Shown: positions 23,270 through 33,985, numbered from the stretch's first letter. The stretch is 64,000 nucleotides of DNA from Erinaceus europaeus (GCF_950295315.1 NC_080181.1:34625375-34689374); one strand, 5' to 3'. The notes: generated from the sequence alone by a model not told the origin. Translations and numbers: made by a program.

Positions 23270-23830
23270 TGAATTTGACTGATGAAGCTTCCTTGAACCC
23301 AGCTGCCTTGCTCCCTGACCCCAAATTGGACCCTCCCTTGCATGGCTGCTCTGGGATTCTGAGCTGCACATCTATCCTCTGGGAAGACCTGAGGGAGCAG
23401 GGGTTAAATGGTGTACAGAAGCAGCCTCATAGGGATGGGGTAAGGTATGCTGGGGCCACAGTAACTACTGAACAAAAGACTGTGTGGGCAGCCTCCCTGA
23501 CTGCAGGGACTTCAGCCCAAAAACTGAATTAATTGCCCTCACAAAAGCTTTCAACCTAGGAAAAGGGAAAAGACTTAACATCTACACCAAAAGCCGCTAT
23601 GCCTTTGCCACAGCCCACATCCACAGGGCTATATATCGAGAAAGGGGACTACTCACAGCTGAAGGTAAAGCTATCAAAATCCAACAAGAAATACTGGACT
23701 TATTAGAGGCTATCTGGATGCGAGATTAGGTGGCTATAATACACTGCCCTGGACACCAGAAGAGAGAAGATCCTGTGACATGGGGCTACTGCCTAGCAGA
23801 TGTCACAGCCAGACAAGTTGCATTGGAAAG
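23270..23830 (+). pseudogene. RNase H remnant fused in frame after protease
   Basis: The frame 23137-23532 runs directly from protease C-terminus into the RT connection/RNase H region with no RT catalytic core between. A frameshift near 23525 is followed by the rest of RNase H (23484-23729). The first catalytic Asp region is altered (TDGS position reads TEAA). The Glu position is present but in the shifted frame, and the Asp of the YTDSRYA-type motif is Lys. RNase H is therefore predicted inactive. A TAG at 23727-23729 separates the next frame. Confidence 0.8.
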
Positions 23831-24428
23831 AACAGATGAATTATCCTTTTGTCTGCCAAACCCTGGAGAACCCATCCTGCCTGATGAGCCAGAATATACA
23901 TCAGATGAAGAGCTCCAGATAAAGTTACCTTTAGCTGACAAGTGCGGTAATTGGTGGGTAACAGCTGATGGTAAATTCATCTTGCTCCAAGCCATGGTTA
24001 AACACCTAGAACTTAGTGGACATCCTTGTGGCAAAATGGAAATTACATTGCACCTATAGGCCCCAAAGCTCAGGACAGGTAGAAAGGATGAATAGAACTC
24101 TAAAAGAAACCTTAAAAAAATTAACTATGGAGACTGGCATAGACTGGGTAACTCTCCTTCCCTTTGCCCTTTATAGAATAAGAAATACCCCCTATATTGC
24201 AAAGCTGACCCCATTTGAGATCATGTTTGGTCGTCCCCCTCCCATAATCCCAGCCTTGAGATCAGACTTGCTCACTGATATTAATGATCAGAACCTGCTT
24301 ACATCCTTACAGATAATGGCTCAAGTCCAAAAGCGTGTGTGGCCAAGGCTGAGAGCAATATATGACGCTGTACCCCCTCCAAACACTCATCCCTTCCAGC
24401 CCAGAGACTCAGTCCTGGTGAGATACCA

Positions 24429-24461
<33 letters not shown>

Positions 24462-24515
24462 TGAGCCCCGGTGGATAGGACAGTGTGCTGTCATCTTAGC
24501 CACCCCCATAACCTG
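23830..24515 (+). pseudogene. Integrase remnant with core deletion and poly(A) insertion
   Basis: The N-terminal linker is followed near 24010-24040 by a jump to the end of the catalytic core. The third catalytic residue (Glu of SSGQVERMN, about 24067-24093) is present, but the two Asp-bearing segments are gone. The C-terminal domain continues to 24515. A 30-A run (24430-24459) sits inside it in frame as lysines and looks like an expanded A tract or a minimal insertion. Non-functional. Confidence 0.82.
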
Positions 24516-24767
24516 AAGGTGGATGGTATCGGCTCGTGGATCCACCACTCCCATGTCCATGCAGCAGAGACAGAAGAGTTCAAGACCAGATGGCAACTCA
24601 AGTCTGTTCCCAAACACCCACTCAGGCTGCTTTGTCTGCTTACAACTCTGTAGACTCTTTCTCTCCTGGTGACTCTGATCTTATTTACTGCTACTGCTGC
24701 CCCATTGATGCTGGGACAGTAGTTAGAAACAGAGATTGGCCCAAGATTGGGCCCTAAAAGTTACAAA

Positions 24768-24782
24768 AAGACAAGGGGGAAA
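24768..24782 (+). promoter_or_regulatory. Polypurine tract
   Basis: AAAGACAAGGGGGAA directly precedes the 3' LTR, as in gamma-type viruses where it primes plus-strand synthesis. It lies about 250 bp after the integrase remnant, so env is almost wholly deleted. Confidence 0.85.
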
Positions 24783-25043
24783 TGTGGGGTTGGAGGGGGG
24801 CCCCAAATTTTGAGAGCAGCTGTTGGCCCAAGGCCAATTGTTCCTTGTTTAGTGTGAATATTTCTACCTGTGCCCACCCTGTGATAACTATAAAAAGGTG
24901 GGACGAGAAGTGATCAGGGTTGCAGACTCTCCCTTTGCTTGGAATGGTGTCAGTGGCCCAAGCTTAAGCTTGATAATAAAGGCTCTTGCTATTGCGTGTG
25001 ATTCTGGTCTTCTTTGTGTGAGATCGAACTTCTGGGCACAACA
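24783..25043 (+). repeat. 3' LTR of the class I provirus
   Basis: 261 bp, TG...CA, with the same TATA box and AATAAA as the 5' LTR. It lacks the 6-bp 'gggact' present near the 3' end of the 5' LTR and differs from it at the first ~20 bp and about ten further sites, mostly transitions. Confidence 0.92.
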
Positions 25044-25048
25044 TAGAC

Positions 25049-25097
25049 CACATGTTAGGCCAGAAAGATCAACAACAGAATCAAGAGCATTCAGAAT

Positions 25098-25134
<37 letters not shown>

Positions 25135-25458
25135 AGAGCATTCAATTCATCCCAAGTATGTTCTCAGAAAACGGTGGAGTAAAGCTAACATTCAACAACA
25201 ATTTTCTAATTAGATTCAACAACAATTTTCTAATTGCTTAAAGTCACAGAATTTGGAAACTCAACTAAATGATACATAATAACCACTGGATCAAAGAGGC
25301 CCTGAAGCAAGAAATTCAAATGTTCCTAGAAAGAAATGAAAATAAAGACACAAGCTATGAAAATATTTAAGACAGCTAAAGCAGCACTGAGAGGGAAACT
25401 CATAGTCATACAAGCACACATTAGAGCACAAGAAAACTATCTTATAATAAATGACCTT
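25049..25458 (+). pseudogene. Young L1: ORF2 continuation after the provirus
   Basis: The endonuclease C-terminus to linker of L1 ORF2 continues from the point broken at 21190. It is interrupted by the 37-bp poly(A) insertion at 25094-25130 and contains a 24-bp tandem duplication of 'attcaacaacaattttctaa' (about 25191-25240). The frame is degenerate. Confidence 0.8.
25094..25130 (+). mobile_element. Minimal poly(A) retroposition stub
   Basis: Seven bases (gaatagt) plus 30 A are flanked by a perfect 14-bp repeat atcaagagcattca (25080-25093 and 25131-25144). Removing one repeat copy and the insert restores L1 ORF2 sequence. This is the signature of an L1-mediated insertion truncated almost to its tail. 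Confidence 0.8.
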
Positions 25459-25744
25459 GGGAGTCAGGTGGTAGCACAGCGCGTTAAGTGCATGGTGGCG
25501 CAAAGCACAAGGACTGGCGTAAGGATCCTGGTTCAAGCCCCTGGCTCCCCATCTGTAGGGGAGTTGCTTCACAGGTGGTGAAGCAGGTCTGCAGGTGTCT
25601 ATCTTTTTCTCCACCTCTCTGTCGTCCCCTCCTCTCTCCATTTCTCTCTGTCCTATCCAACAGTGATGACATCAATAATAAATAACAACAACAATAAAAC
25701 AAGGGCAACAAAAGGGAATAAATATTAAAAAAAATAAAAATAAA
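25459..25744 (+). repeat. tRNA-derived hedgehog SINE
   Basis: It begins GGGAGTCAGGTGGTAGCACAGCG, has B box GGTTCAAGCCC at about 25531, a pyrimidine body and an A-rich tail. The 11-bp duplication taaatgacctt lies at 25448-25458 and 25745-25755, within L1 ORF2. Confidence 0.93.
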
Positions 25745-26065
25745 TAAATGACCTTACTGCACACCTTAAGGACTCAGAAGAGGAACAAAGAAACCATAAA
25801 GCAATCAGAAGGACATAAATCACGATGGGAATATAAACTAGCCCAGCCTCTGTGGAGAGCATTCTGGAGAGCTCTCTTAAGGGTAGACATGGACCTTCCA
25901 TATGACCCAGTAATTCCTCTCCTGGGGATATACCCCAAGGACTCCATAACACCTAACCAAAAAGATAGTTGTACATCAATGCTCATAGCAGCACAATTCA
26001 TAATAGCTAAAACATGGAAGCAATGCACGTGCCCAACAACAGATGAGTGGCTGAGAAAGCTGTGG
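25745..26065 (+). pseudogene. Young L1: ORF2 end with the RT core deleted
   Basis: ORF2 linker sequence (25745-25830) jumps to the C-terminal part (from about 25835, 'cagcctctgtggagagc', through 'ggatataccccaaggactc') and continues to the LTR insertion point. The whole reverse-transcriptase core is missing at about 25830. A 106-codon frame crosses the join, but this is a deletion product. Confidence 0.8.
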
Positions 26066-26637
26066 TGAGGGCCACAGAGTCAGGCAGCCACTTACCTGTG
26101 TCTGGGCGGCTTTTCTGGACCTCAGGCTGGGCGTGAGTGCGGGACATGTCGGGGGCCAGATGTTGTTGTGCGCGGGCTGGGGAGAAGAGAGAGAGGGGGT
26201 CCGGAGCGAAGAGGAAACACAAATCTTTATTTGCACTGGCACCTCAGAGTTGGGTGCTAGAGAGGCAGGTTGGGCCACATGGAGGTAGCGAAAATGGCCG
26301 CCTCACGCAGTAACCTTTCCTGCATCTGAACACTGGAGTGAAGCACTGGCAAGAGAGCGAGGTGCGGAAGAAGGGCTTTTATAAGAGTAGCTTTCGCGAA
26401 AATGAGAAGGGGGAGGAGTAACCATATCACTCCAGGATAAGATAATAATAACTCTTGTGAGAATGGGAGGGAGAGGAGTAACCAAAGCACTCCAAATATC
26501 GCGGGATATAGACAATGCCCTGAGGGCACAACATGGCTGAACAGGCACTCCAAGAATGTCCCAACTCTCGCAGGAACTAGCAGTAGCCTGAGGGGACAAC
26601 ATGGCAAATGTGACTGCATCAGCACAATTTCCCAGCA
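26066..26637 (-). mobile_element. IAP-like solo LTR inside L1 ORF2
   Basis: 572 bp, TG...CA, related to 11623-12040. Minus-strand features: TGCTGGGAAATTGTGC start, a TATAAAAGCCC box (about 26375-26385), AATAAA (about 26224-26230) and a GC-rich U5 (26066-26160). 'gtgg(t)' on each side (26062-26066, 26638-26642) is the short target duplication, and removing the LTR restores 'aagctgtggtatatatgc' as seen at 37078-37095. Confidence 0.88.
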
Positions 26638-28545
26638 GTGGTATATATGCACGATGGAGTACTATGCAGCTATTAAGAACAATGAACCTACATTCTTTTA
26701 CCCATCTTGGATGGCGCTAGAAGGAATTATGTTAAGTGAGCTAAGTCAGAAAGATAAAGATCAGTATGGGATGATCCCACTCATCAACAGAATTTGAGAA
26801 AGAAGAACAGAAAGTGGAACTAAAAACATGATTTGACTAAATCTGGAGTAGGGCACCAAAGTAAAAGCCCTGGGGTGAGCGATATGGTGGATATTCAGCT
26901 TCCCGGGATGGTGGGTGTTGGGGGTAGGGGCTTGGTTGGGATCTAACACAGTCTTTTGGTGGTGGAAATAGTGTTTATGTAAATTCCTATTAATCTGTAG
27001 TCATATAAAACACTAATATGAGAGGAGAAAATTGATTGTATGTCTCAAAATTTTTAAAGCAAAGACTGAGTCTTTTTTATACATAGACCGAGTCTTTGAT
27101 ATGTAGACTCTCTCAAAAGCCTAGACCAGGGAGAGCAGAAGCAACCAATGGCACAGCTATATAAAAATAATGTCAAAAGACAAAATTATGGTGATGTTGG
27201 GTATTATACAGCAAATCCTAACAATGGGATTTTTCAGAGTTAACCCAATTAGCAAATAATATGATTATCTATTATCTATTACCTATCTATTATCTTCTTG
27301 AACCCTAAGACAGTAGGAATCTCATATTTACACTACAAAGCCTATATTTCTCCCAGTGCTGGAATCTTAGGGTGGGGCACACTTTCCTGCATGCGTCTCT
27401 TAATTTATAACAAATAATATTGCATTCACTGATCCCAACCTAATCAATGCAACGAGTACCACTTCAGCCTGCTTCACTTCAGACTGTGTCCAGAGACTTC
27501 AGGTGTGGAATGACAACCCCTCAGCTTCATTCCTCAGGTGAGAGCTCTCCTTTCATAGTATTCTCTAATTCCATTCCAGGCAGTTCACTTCCTAACAAGT
27601 CCAAAAACCTTGATATAGACCAGGTCCCGTGAAATGGAAGATACGTTCACATGTATCCATAAATTAGGGCAAAATATATTCATGAAAGCAAAAGTGCACA
27701 ATAGTCTGCAGTGAGTCAGTATAAAGTTTCTAATAAAATAGTGTCTACTTAGACTTAGATACCCTCCTCACCTACTTCCTATTACAGTTCTCTCACTCAC
27801 TCCAAAGCAAACCTTAGCAAACCAAGAACTGCAAAAGTTGAATAAGAGCAAGAGACTGGCATAATTTAATGATGACTCTTTAGTTACTATCAGGCCACCC
27901 CATCAGCTGGGGCCCTGTTTGTGGAGTCCTGAGATTCCCAAACAGACATTATGAGCCTAGACTTCAAATAAATCCATCTCTTCATAATTACCAGTCATCT
28001 CTTCCTGGAACAACAAAATAGAACCGTTTGTTGGCCCCACATAGGTCCTTTCCCTCAATTTGAATCGACAACGTGACAAAATGTTCCATCCCCCAAAGGT
28101 TGGATGGACAACATACTCTATGCTACATCTGAGGAAGATGAGTTGGTATGGGGGCAGCTTGGAATGTTCCTACTCATGACCACAGTGTGAGCTCAGATCT
28201 ATAGAAATGCAGAGGTCACATAGTCTCCTAAGCTAAATATGGGCCCCAGACCAAATCAAATTTATGGGGTTCACAGTCAACAATATTTATACCCCTTCCC
28301 CATATTAGGGAGCTACTCTCTTCCCTGATCTAGCTCTCTGTCCCTTTTCCAGCCGTAACATCATGTCCCCATACAATAACTTGGATCCACCTGCATATCA
28401 GATTTCAGGCTCAGAGAAAAAAATCTAGTGTAGCTACAGGCCCTTTGAAATATAAATAGAATATGCCTACTAGCTATCTAGAAAATTGAGGACCCCCAAA
28501 CACTTCATTTGCACTATCCTGCCTTTAGGTCAATGATTGTTCAAC
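26638..28545 (+). mobile_element. Young L1: ORF2 end and long 3' UTR
   Basis: ORF2 ends within about 26640-26800. A long 3' UTR follows, continuing at 28946-29325 after a solo LTR. Without the LTR it is about 2.1 kb. Its block order repeats across this window and defines the hedgehog L1 3' UTR. No coding frame of note. Confidence 0.85.
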
Positions 28546-28939
28546 TGTCGTATGCTTTACATTGGTTTGTTCTAGCCCTCCCCCACCAAGAGAATTGGAT
28601 GAGTCCAGTTAATTTCGCAGGCCCGCTTGGCCCTGCCCCAAGGAACCCCAGGAGAGGGTTCCTGAGTTCGAGAGTGCCAGAGTTTCAGAGGGTTCCCCAG
28701 TATGAGAGTTCCAGAGTTCCAGAGTTGGAGAGATCCTGAGTTCAAGAGTAAGAGAGAGTGCTTGCGCTGCCGCAAAGAGACAGCAGAGTTCTGTTTGGTG
28801 ATTAGTTTGTCTTAGTTTATGAATCATTGTTCCTGAATAAAGAAATACAGCTTCCCTGCCCAGCCGTTGTCTCCGCATCTCTGTTACCCGCCCGTGAAGC
28901 TAGCCCTGCTGGCTGGAGCCGTCCGGAATTTTAACAACA
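28546..28939 (+). mobile_element. Solo LTR with perfect 6-bp target duplication
   Basis: 394 bp running TGTCGTATGC...TTTTAACAACA, flanked by ttcaac on both sides (28540-28545, 28940-28945). Removing it restores L1 3' UTR sequence as at 31010-31060. AATAAA at about 28836-28841 and a GC-rich U5 give plus orientation. Positions 28660-28740 are a degenerate decamer array of GAGTTCCAGA-like units. A 6-bp duplication fits the class II (ERVK) group. It has no similarity to the other LTRs here. Confidence 0.9.
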
Positions 28940-28945
28940 TTCAAC

Positions 28946-29330
28946 AATTTGTTTGTATGTTAACTCTCTTTCAGCCACCAGTTTCCAGAGGCTAGCATGA
29001 TACTAGCTAGACTTTCCTGCACAGATGAACCCACCAATGTGTCCTGGAGCTCCACTTCACCAGAGCCCCTCCCCACTAGGGAAAGAGAGAGGCAGGCTGG
29101 GTGTATAGATTGACCTGTCAATGCCCATGTTCAGCGGAGAAGCAATTACAGAAGCCAGACCTTCCACCTTCTGCATCCCACAATCACCTTGGGTCCATAA
29201 TCCCAGAGGGATAAAGAATATGAAATCTATCAGGGGAGGGGATGGGAGTGAGAGTTGTATGTGGTTGTATCCCTCTTATCCTATGGTTTTGTTAATGTCT
29301 CATTTTTTAAATAAATAAAAAAACATAATA
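28946..29330 (+). mobile_element. Young L1: 3' terminus and tail
   Basis: The 3' UTR resumes directly after the LTR and ends with 'ttaatgtctcattttttaaataaataaa'. The recurrent terminal block 'gaagcaattacagaagccag' is at about 29139-29158. Confidence 0.85.
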
Positions 29331-29734
29331 GACCCCTTTGTGGGTCCCCATAGGACCTTGCCCTCACCTTGGATCAACAATGGTAGAGAATGTTCTATCC
29401 TCTGAAAGGAGGATGGACAGTATACTCTATGCTACACCTGAGGAAGATGGGTCAATATTGGGGCAACTTGGAATGTTCCTACTTATGACCACAGAATGTG
29501 AGCTCAGATATACAGAGATGTGGAGGTCAAATAGACTTCTAATATGAATATGGGCCCCAGATCACATCAAATTGATGGGGTTTACAGTGAATAATATTTG
29601 TACACATTTCCTATATTTGGGAGACACTCTCTTCCCTGATCCATCTTTTTGGTACTTCTGTCAGCCATAACATCATCACCCCAGACAATAATTAGGATCC
29701 ACCTGCATATCAGATTTCAGGCTCAGGCAAAATA
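29331..29734 (+). repeat. Second L1 3' UTR fragment
   Basis: It repeats the 28030-28420 part of the 3' UTR ('ggaccttgccctcaccttgg', 'gaagatgggtcaatattgggg') immediately after the tail of the previous element. It is therefore a separate copy, cut before its own 3' end. Confidence 0.75.
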
Positions 29735-29925
29735 AATAACTTAGAAATTGGTAGAAGATACTTATCTATTACACATTTGAGTAAGGAAATTAATATTGAA
29801 AATATGTAAATATATAAAGAAATCAATAGTTTGACATCAACAAAGAAATCCAGTAAAAAAGAAGTTCCAGCAATCCTAGAAATTCAATAATTCAGTGATA
29901 TAGTAAAAAAAAAAATCCATACTCA
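29735..29925 (+). repeat. Old L1 ORF2 fragment (resumption)
   Basis: It reads as diverged L1 ORF2 C-terminal sequence on the plus strand and can be placed between 18381 and 31650 in the old L1, which supports the nested-insertion model. The match is loose. Confidence 0.45.
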
Positions 29926-31430
29926 TCTTTATCTTTCTGACTTAGCTCACTTAACATAATTCCTTCTAGCTCTGTCCAAGATGGGTCAGAGAAGGTGGGT
30001 TCATTGTTCTTGATAGCTGCATAGTATTCCTAAGTCAGGAAGATAAAGATGAGTATGGGATGATCCCACTCATCAACAGAAATTGAGTAAGAAGATCTGA
30101 AAGGGAAACTAAAAGCAGGACCTGTCCAAATTGTAAGTAGGGCACCAAAGTAAAAACCCTGTGGTGAGGGATAGACATGCAGCTTCCTGGGCCAGTAGGA
30201 GTGGGTGTGAGGGATGGGTCACAGGCTTTTGGTGGTGGGAAGGGTGTTTATGTACACTCCTAGTAAAATGTAGTCATATAAATCACTAGTTAATTAATAT
30301 GAGGGGGAAAACTAATTGTATGTCTTGAAGTTTTTCAAAACACAAACAATCTTTTTAATATATAGGCTGTGTAACTGATATGCAGACTCCCTCAAAAGCC
30401 TAGACCAAGTAGATCAGAAGCAACCAATAGCACAGCTATATACAAGATACTGGGTACTGTATAGAAAACCCTAACAAAAGGACTTTTCAAAGTTAACCCA
30501 ATTACCAATTAATGTGATGATAACATTAGCTATCGATTGTCTTTTTGAACCCTAAGACAGCAGGAACCTCACATCTCCACTATAGAGCCTATATTTCCCC
30601 CAGTCCTGGAACCTTAGGATAAGGCCCACTATCCTACATGCCTCTCCCAATCCATATCAAATAATATTGCATCTGCCTGCCGATCACAACCTAACCAATG
30701 CAACGATTGCCACCTCAACATGCTTCAGCTCAGACTGTGTCCAGAGACTTCACGTGTGGAATGACAACCCTTCAGCTTCATTACTCGGGTGAGACCTTTC
30801 CTTTCATAGTATACTCTAATTCCATCTCAGGTGGTTCACTTTCTAACAAAGTCCCAAAACCTAGATATAGACCAGGTTCTGTGAGAGAGAGCATGTGTTC
30901 ACACATATCCATAAACTACTGAAAAATATATACCTGAAAGCAGAAGTACACTAGAGTTTGCAGTGAGTATCCCGCTAACACTTCCTCTCCACTATTCCAA
31001 GCTTTGGGTCCATGATTGCTCAACAATTTCTTTGGCTTTGTATGTTAACTCTCTTTTCAGTCACCAGGTTCCAGATGTCATCAGGATGCGGCCAGGCTTC
31101 CCTGGACTGAAGACCCCACCAATGTGTCCTGGAGCTCCGCTTCCCCAGAGACCCACCCTACTAGGGAAAGAGAGAGGCAGACTGGGAGTATGGACTGACC
31201 AGTCAATGCCCATGTTCAGCGGGGAAGCAATTACAGAAGCCAGACCTTCTACCTTCTGCAACCCACAATGACCCTGGGTCCATGCTCCCAGAGGGATAGA
31301 GAATGAAAAAGCTATCAGGGGAGGGGGTGGGATATGGAGATTGGGTGGTGGGAATTGTGTGGAGTTGTACCCTCCTACCCTATGGTTTTGTTAATTAATC
31401 CTTTCTTAAATAAATAAGAAAAAGAACTAT
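29926..31430 (+). mobile_element. L1 with 5' inversion (twin priming)
   Basis: 29926-30030 is L1 ORF2-end sequence in minus orientation. At about 30030 it switches directly to plus orientation and repeats the same region ('agataaagatgagtatggg'), then continues through the full 3' UTR to the tail at about 31390-31430. Inversion of the 5' part joined to a normal 3' part is the standard twin-priming product of L1. No coding capacity. Confidence 0.85.
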
Positions 31431-31439
31431 TTAAAAAAA

Positions 31440-31574
31440 TCCAGTGAAAAGGCAAAAAAATAGCTCAGTAGGATTGTGTACTTTGTTCCCATGTACATGA
31501 TTCAAATTTGAGTCCAGCTCACATCACACTAAAAAAAGTTTTGTTGTTATGGGTTATATCTATCTCCCTACCTA

Positions 31575-31619
<45 letters not shown>

Positions 31620-31649
31620 ATCTATCTATCTCTTTATAATTTATCTGTA
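31440..31649 (+). repeat. tRNA-like SINE fragment and (CTAT)n microsatellite
   Basis: 31445-31535 reads 'atagctcagtaggattgtg...gattcaaatttgagtcc', a tRNA-SINE head of the third type. It is followed by a T-rich link and a (CTAT)n tract at about 31574-31632. Confidence 0.6.
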
Positions 31650-32235
31650 TATACTATTTGTGTATACTTATCAACTATCTTATAAACAAAAAAGAATTGG
31701 GCAAAATTGAATACACAGTTTCCTAAAGACATACAGATGGCCTACATATATGTGAAAAAAATTCTCCACAGCAGTTATACAAATTAAAACTACAATGAGG
31801 TACCACTTCAAATCTGTTCCAACAAAACTGAAAATGTTAAGTGTTGATAAGAATGTGGAGAAATAAAAGAAACAGTTGGTGGGAATGTAAACTGGCAGGC
31901 CCTTTGGAAAACAGTAGGAAGAGTTCTACAAAAATGGAAATATCTCATAATCCAAAAGTACACTTTCTAAACATATATTCAAAGACATGAAAATGCTAAT
32001 GGAAAAGGATATATATAGAAAATATATCACCAGATTATTGGAGTTAGAGGGTTGAAATCTCAGGCTCGGTGTCTCTGTATACAATCCAAAGTGAAACATG
32101 GTATGGTGGCACTGGTTGCATTGTGATGAGGTAAACAAAGGCAGTATCACATGATAAGGGATCAAGAGAAGAAGCATGAAGAAATATAAGCAAAGTCTCA
32201 GGTTCCAGGACAGGGTTAATATGGATTGTAACCCC
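31650..32235 (+). repeat. Old L1 ORF2 C-terminal part
   Basis: The L1 'tttcctaaagacatacagatggcc' region is followed by the conserved 'gtgg.aatgtaaactgg' block (about 31880-31900). It is the expected continuation of the old L1 at 15480-18381 and 29735-29925. Degenerate. Confidence 0.7.
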
Positions 32236-33482
32236 TATAAGTATGGAAATCTAACTTTTGATAAAGGGGCCTAAAGTATTACATGAAATAAGGAAGCTCT
32301 CCTCAAAAGTGGTGCTGGGAAAGTGGGTTGAAACATGCAGAAGAATGAAACTGAACCACTTTATCTCACCAGAAACAAAAATTCAACAAATTTGACTATA
32401 GCAATAGATATATTATATATATAATCAATATGATCAATAGATCAAAAACCTGAATGTTAGACCAGAAAATATCAAATACTTAGAGGAAAACATTGGTGGA
32501 ACACTTTCCCACTTAAACCTCAAGGACATCTTTGATGATACAAACAGTTGCAAGAAAGATTAAAACAAAAAACAAGTCAATGAGACTACATCAAATTGAA
32601 GAGCTTCTGCACAGCAAAAGAAACCATCACTCAAACAAAGAGAGCCCACATAGAATGGGAGGAGATCTTCACATGCCATACATTAGACAAAAGACTAATA
32701 ACCAAAAAAAAAAAAAGAGCAAATGACAAAAGTGGGCAGAGTATATGAACAGAATATTCACTATAGAAAGATCCAAAAGCCTAAAAAATACATGAAAAAT
32801 TGCTCCAGGTCACTGATTGTCAGAGAAATGCAAAAAAAAAGTCAACATTGAGATACTGCTTCATCCCTGTGGGAATGGCATACATCAAAAAGGAGAGCAG
32901 CAATAAGTGCTGGAGAGGCTGTGGGGACAAAGGAACCCTTTGGCACTGCTGGGGGGGAGGGGAATGTAAATTGGTCCAACCTCTATGGACAGCAGTCTGC
33001 AGAACTCTCACAAGGCTAAACATGGAGCTATTAAGAACAATGAACTCACTTTCTCTGACCCATCTTGTATGGATCTAGAAGAAATTATATTAAGTGAGGT
33101 AAGTCAGAAAGACAAAGATTAGTATGGACTGATCCCACTCACAAACAGAAGTTGAGAAAGAAGAACAGAAAGGGAAACTCAAAGCAGGATCTGACTGAGT
33201 TTGGAGTAGGACACCAAATTAAAAAATCTCTGGCTTGAGGGTGGATGTTTCACTGGAGTTGGGGTGGATAGGATGGGACACAGTCTTTTGCTGGTGGGAA
33301 TGGTGTTTATATACCTATTAACTTGTAGTCATATAAATCACTATTTAATTAATATGAGAAGGGAAAAATTGATTGAATGTCTCAAACCTTTTCAATGCAC
33401 AGACCATAGATGGAGCCTTTGAAATGGTGACTCTCTTAAAAGCTTAGACCAGGAGAGCAGAATCAAATGGTGCTGTTGCTTT

Positions 33483-33525
<43 letters not shown>

Positions 33526-33985
33526 ATGTATATATATAATCAAAGGACAAATTATGGTGAAGTCATGTATGAAACAATGGGATTTTCAAAGTCAACCCAA
33601 TTGCCAAATAATTTGATTATAACAATACTTATTACCTTTTAAAACTGTAAGATAGCATGAACCTCCCCCTTCCTCTATAGAGCCCAAATTTCCCCCAGTC
33701 ATGGAACCTCTAGTGTAGGGCTCACTTTCTAGTATTCTTCTCTTAATTAATACCAACTGATAATGGATCTGCTGATCCCAACCTATTCAATGCAATGAAT
33801 ACCACCTTGCCATGCTTCACTTCGGAATGTGCCCAGAGATGTCAGGCATGGAATGTCAATACTTCAGCATCATTACTTGGGTGAGAACTTTCCTTTCTCA
33901 TAGGACTCCTTAATTCCATTTCTGTTTCTCCACTTCCAAAAAGCCTCAAAACCTAGAAATAGACTAGGTCCCATGAGATAGGGCA
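32236..33985 (+). mobile_element. L1 ORF2 end and 3' UTR, deleted
   Basis: ORF2 C-terminal sequence (about 32240-33020, several stops) loses the segment equivalent to about 25885-26680, joins 'gagctattaagaacaatga' directly and continues through 3' UTR to 33985. A (CA)n tract sits at 33486-33523. Confidence 0.8.

Larger units (their letters stand above)
21191..25048 (+). mobile_element. Class I (gamma-type) provirus, internally deleted
   Basis: A 3.85-kb provirus with two LTRs, a primer site, gag, pol fragments and a polypurine tract is inserted in L1 ORF2. taaac (21191-21195) and tagac (25044-25048) are its probable 5-bp target duplication, with one mismatch. At 3.85 kb it is less than half the usual length: the RT core, the first part of the integrase core and essentially all of env are missing. 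The two LTRs differ at about a dozen and a half positions plus a 6-bp gap, so it is not recent. It cannot make infectious or mobile products. Confidence 0.9.

Noticed and set aside
24016..24516. A 166-codon integrase-like frame as a domesticated gene
   Set aside because: It lacks the Asp-bearing part of the catalytic core, includes a 30-A run, and lies between two LTRs of a deleted provirus with no separate promoter.
25748..26068. A 106-codon frame as a small gene
   Set aside because: It spans a deletion joint inside L1 ORF2 and ends in an LTR; its residues are L1 ORF2 linker and C-terminus.
31574..31632. Regular short repeats as a CRISPR-like array
   Set aside because: It is a simple (CTAT)n microsatellite without spacers; the window is mammalian.
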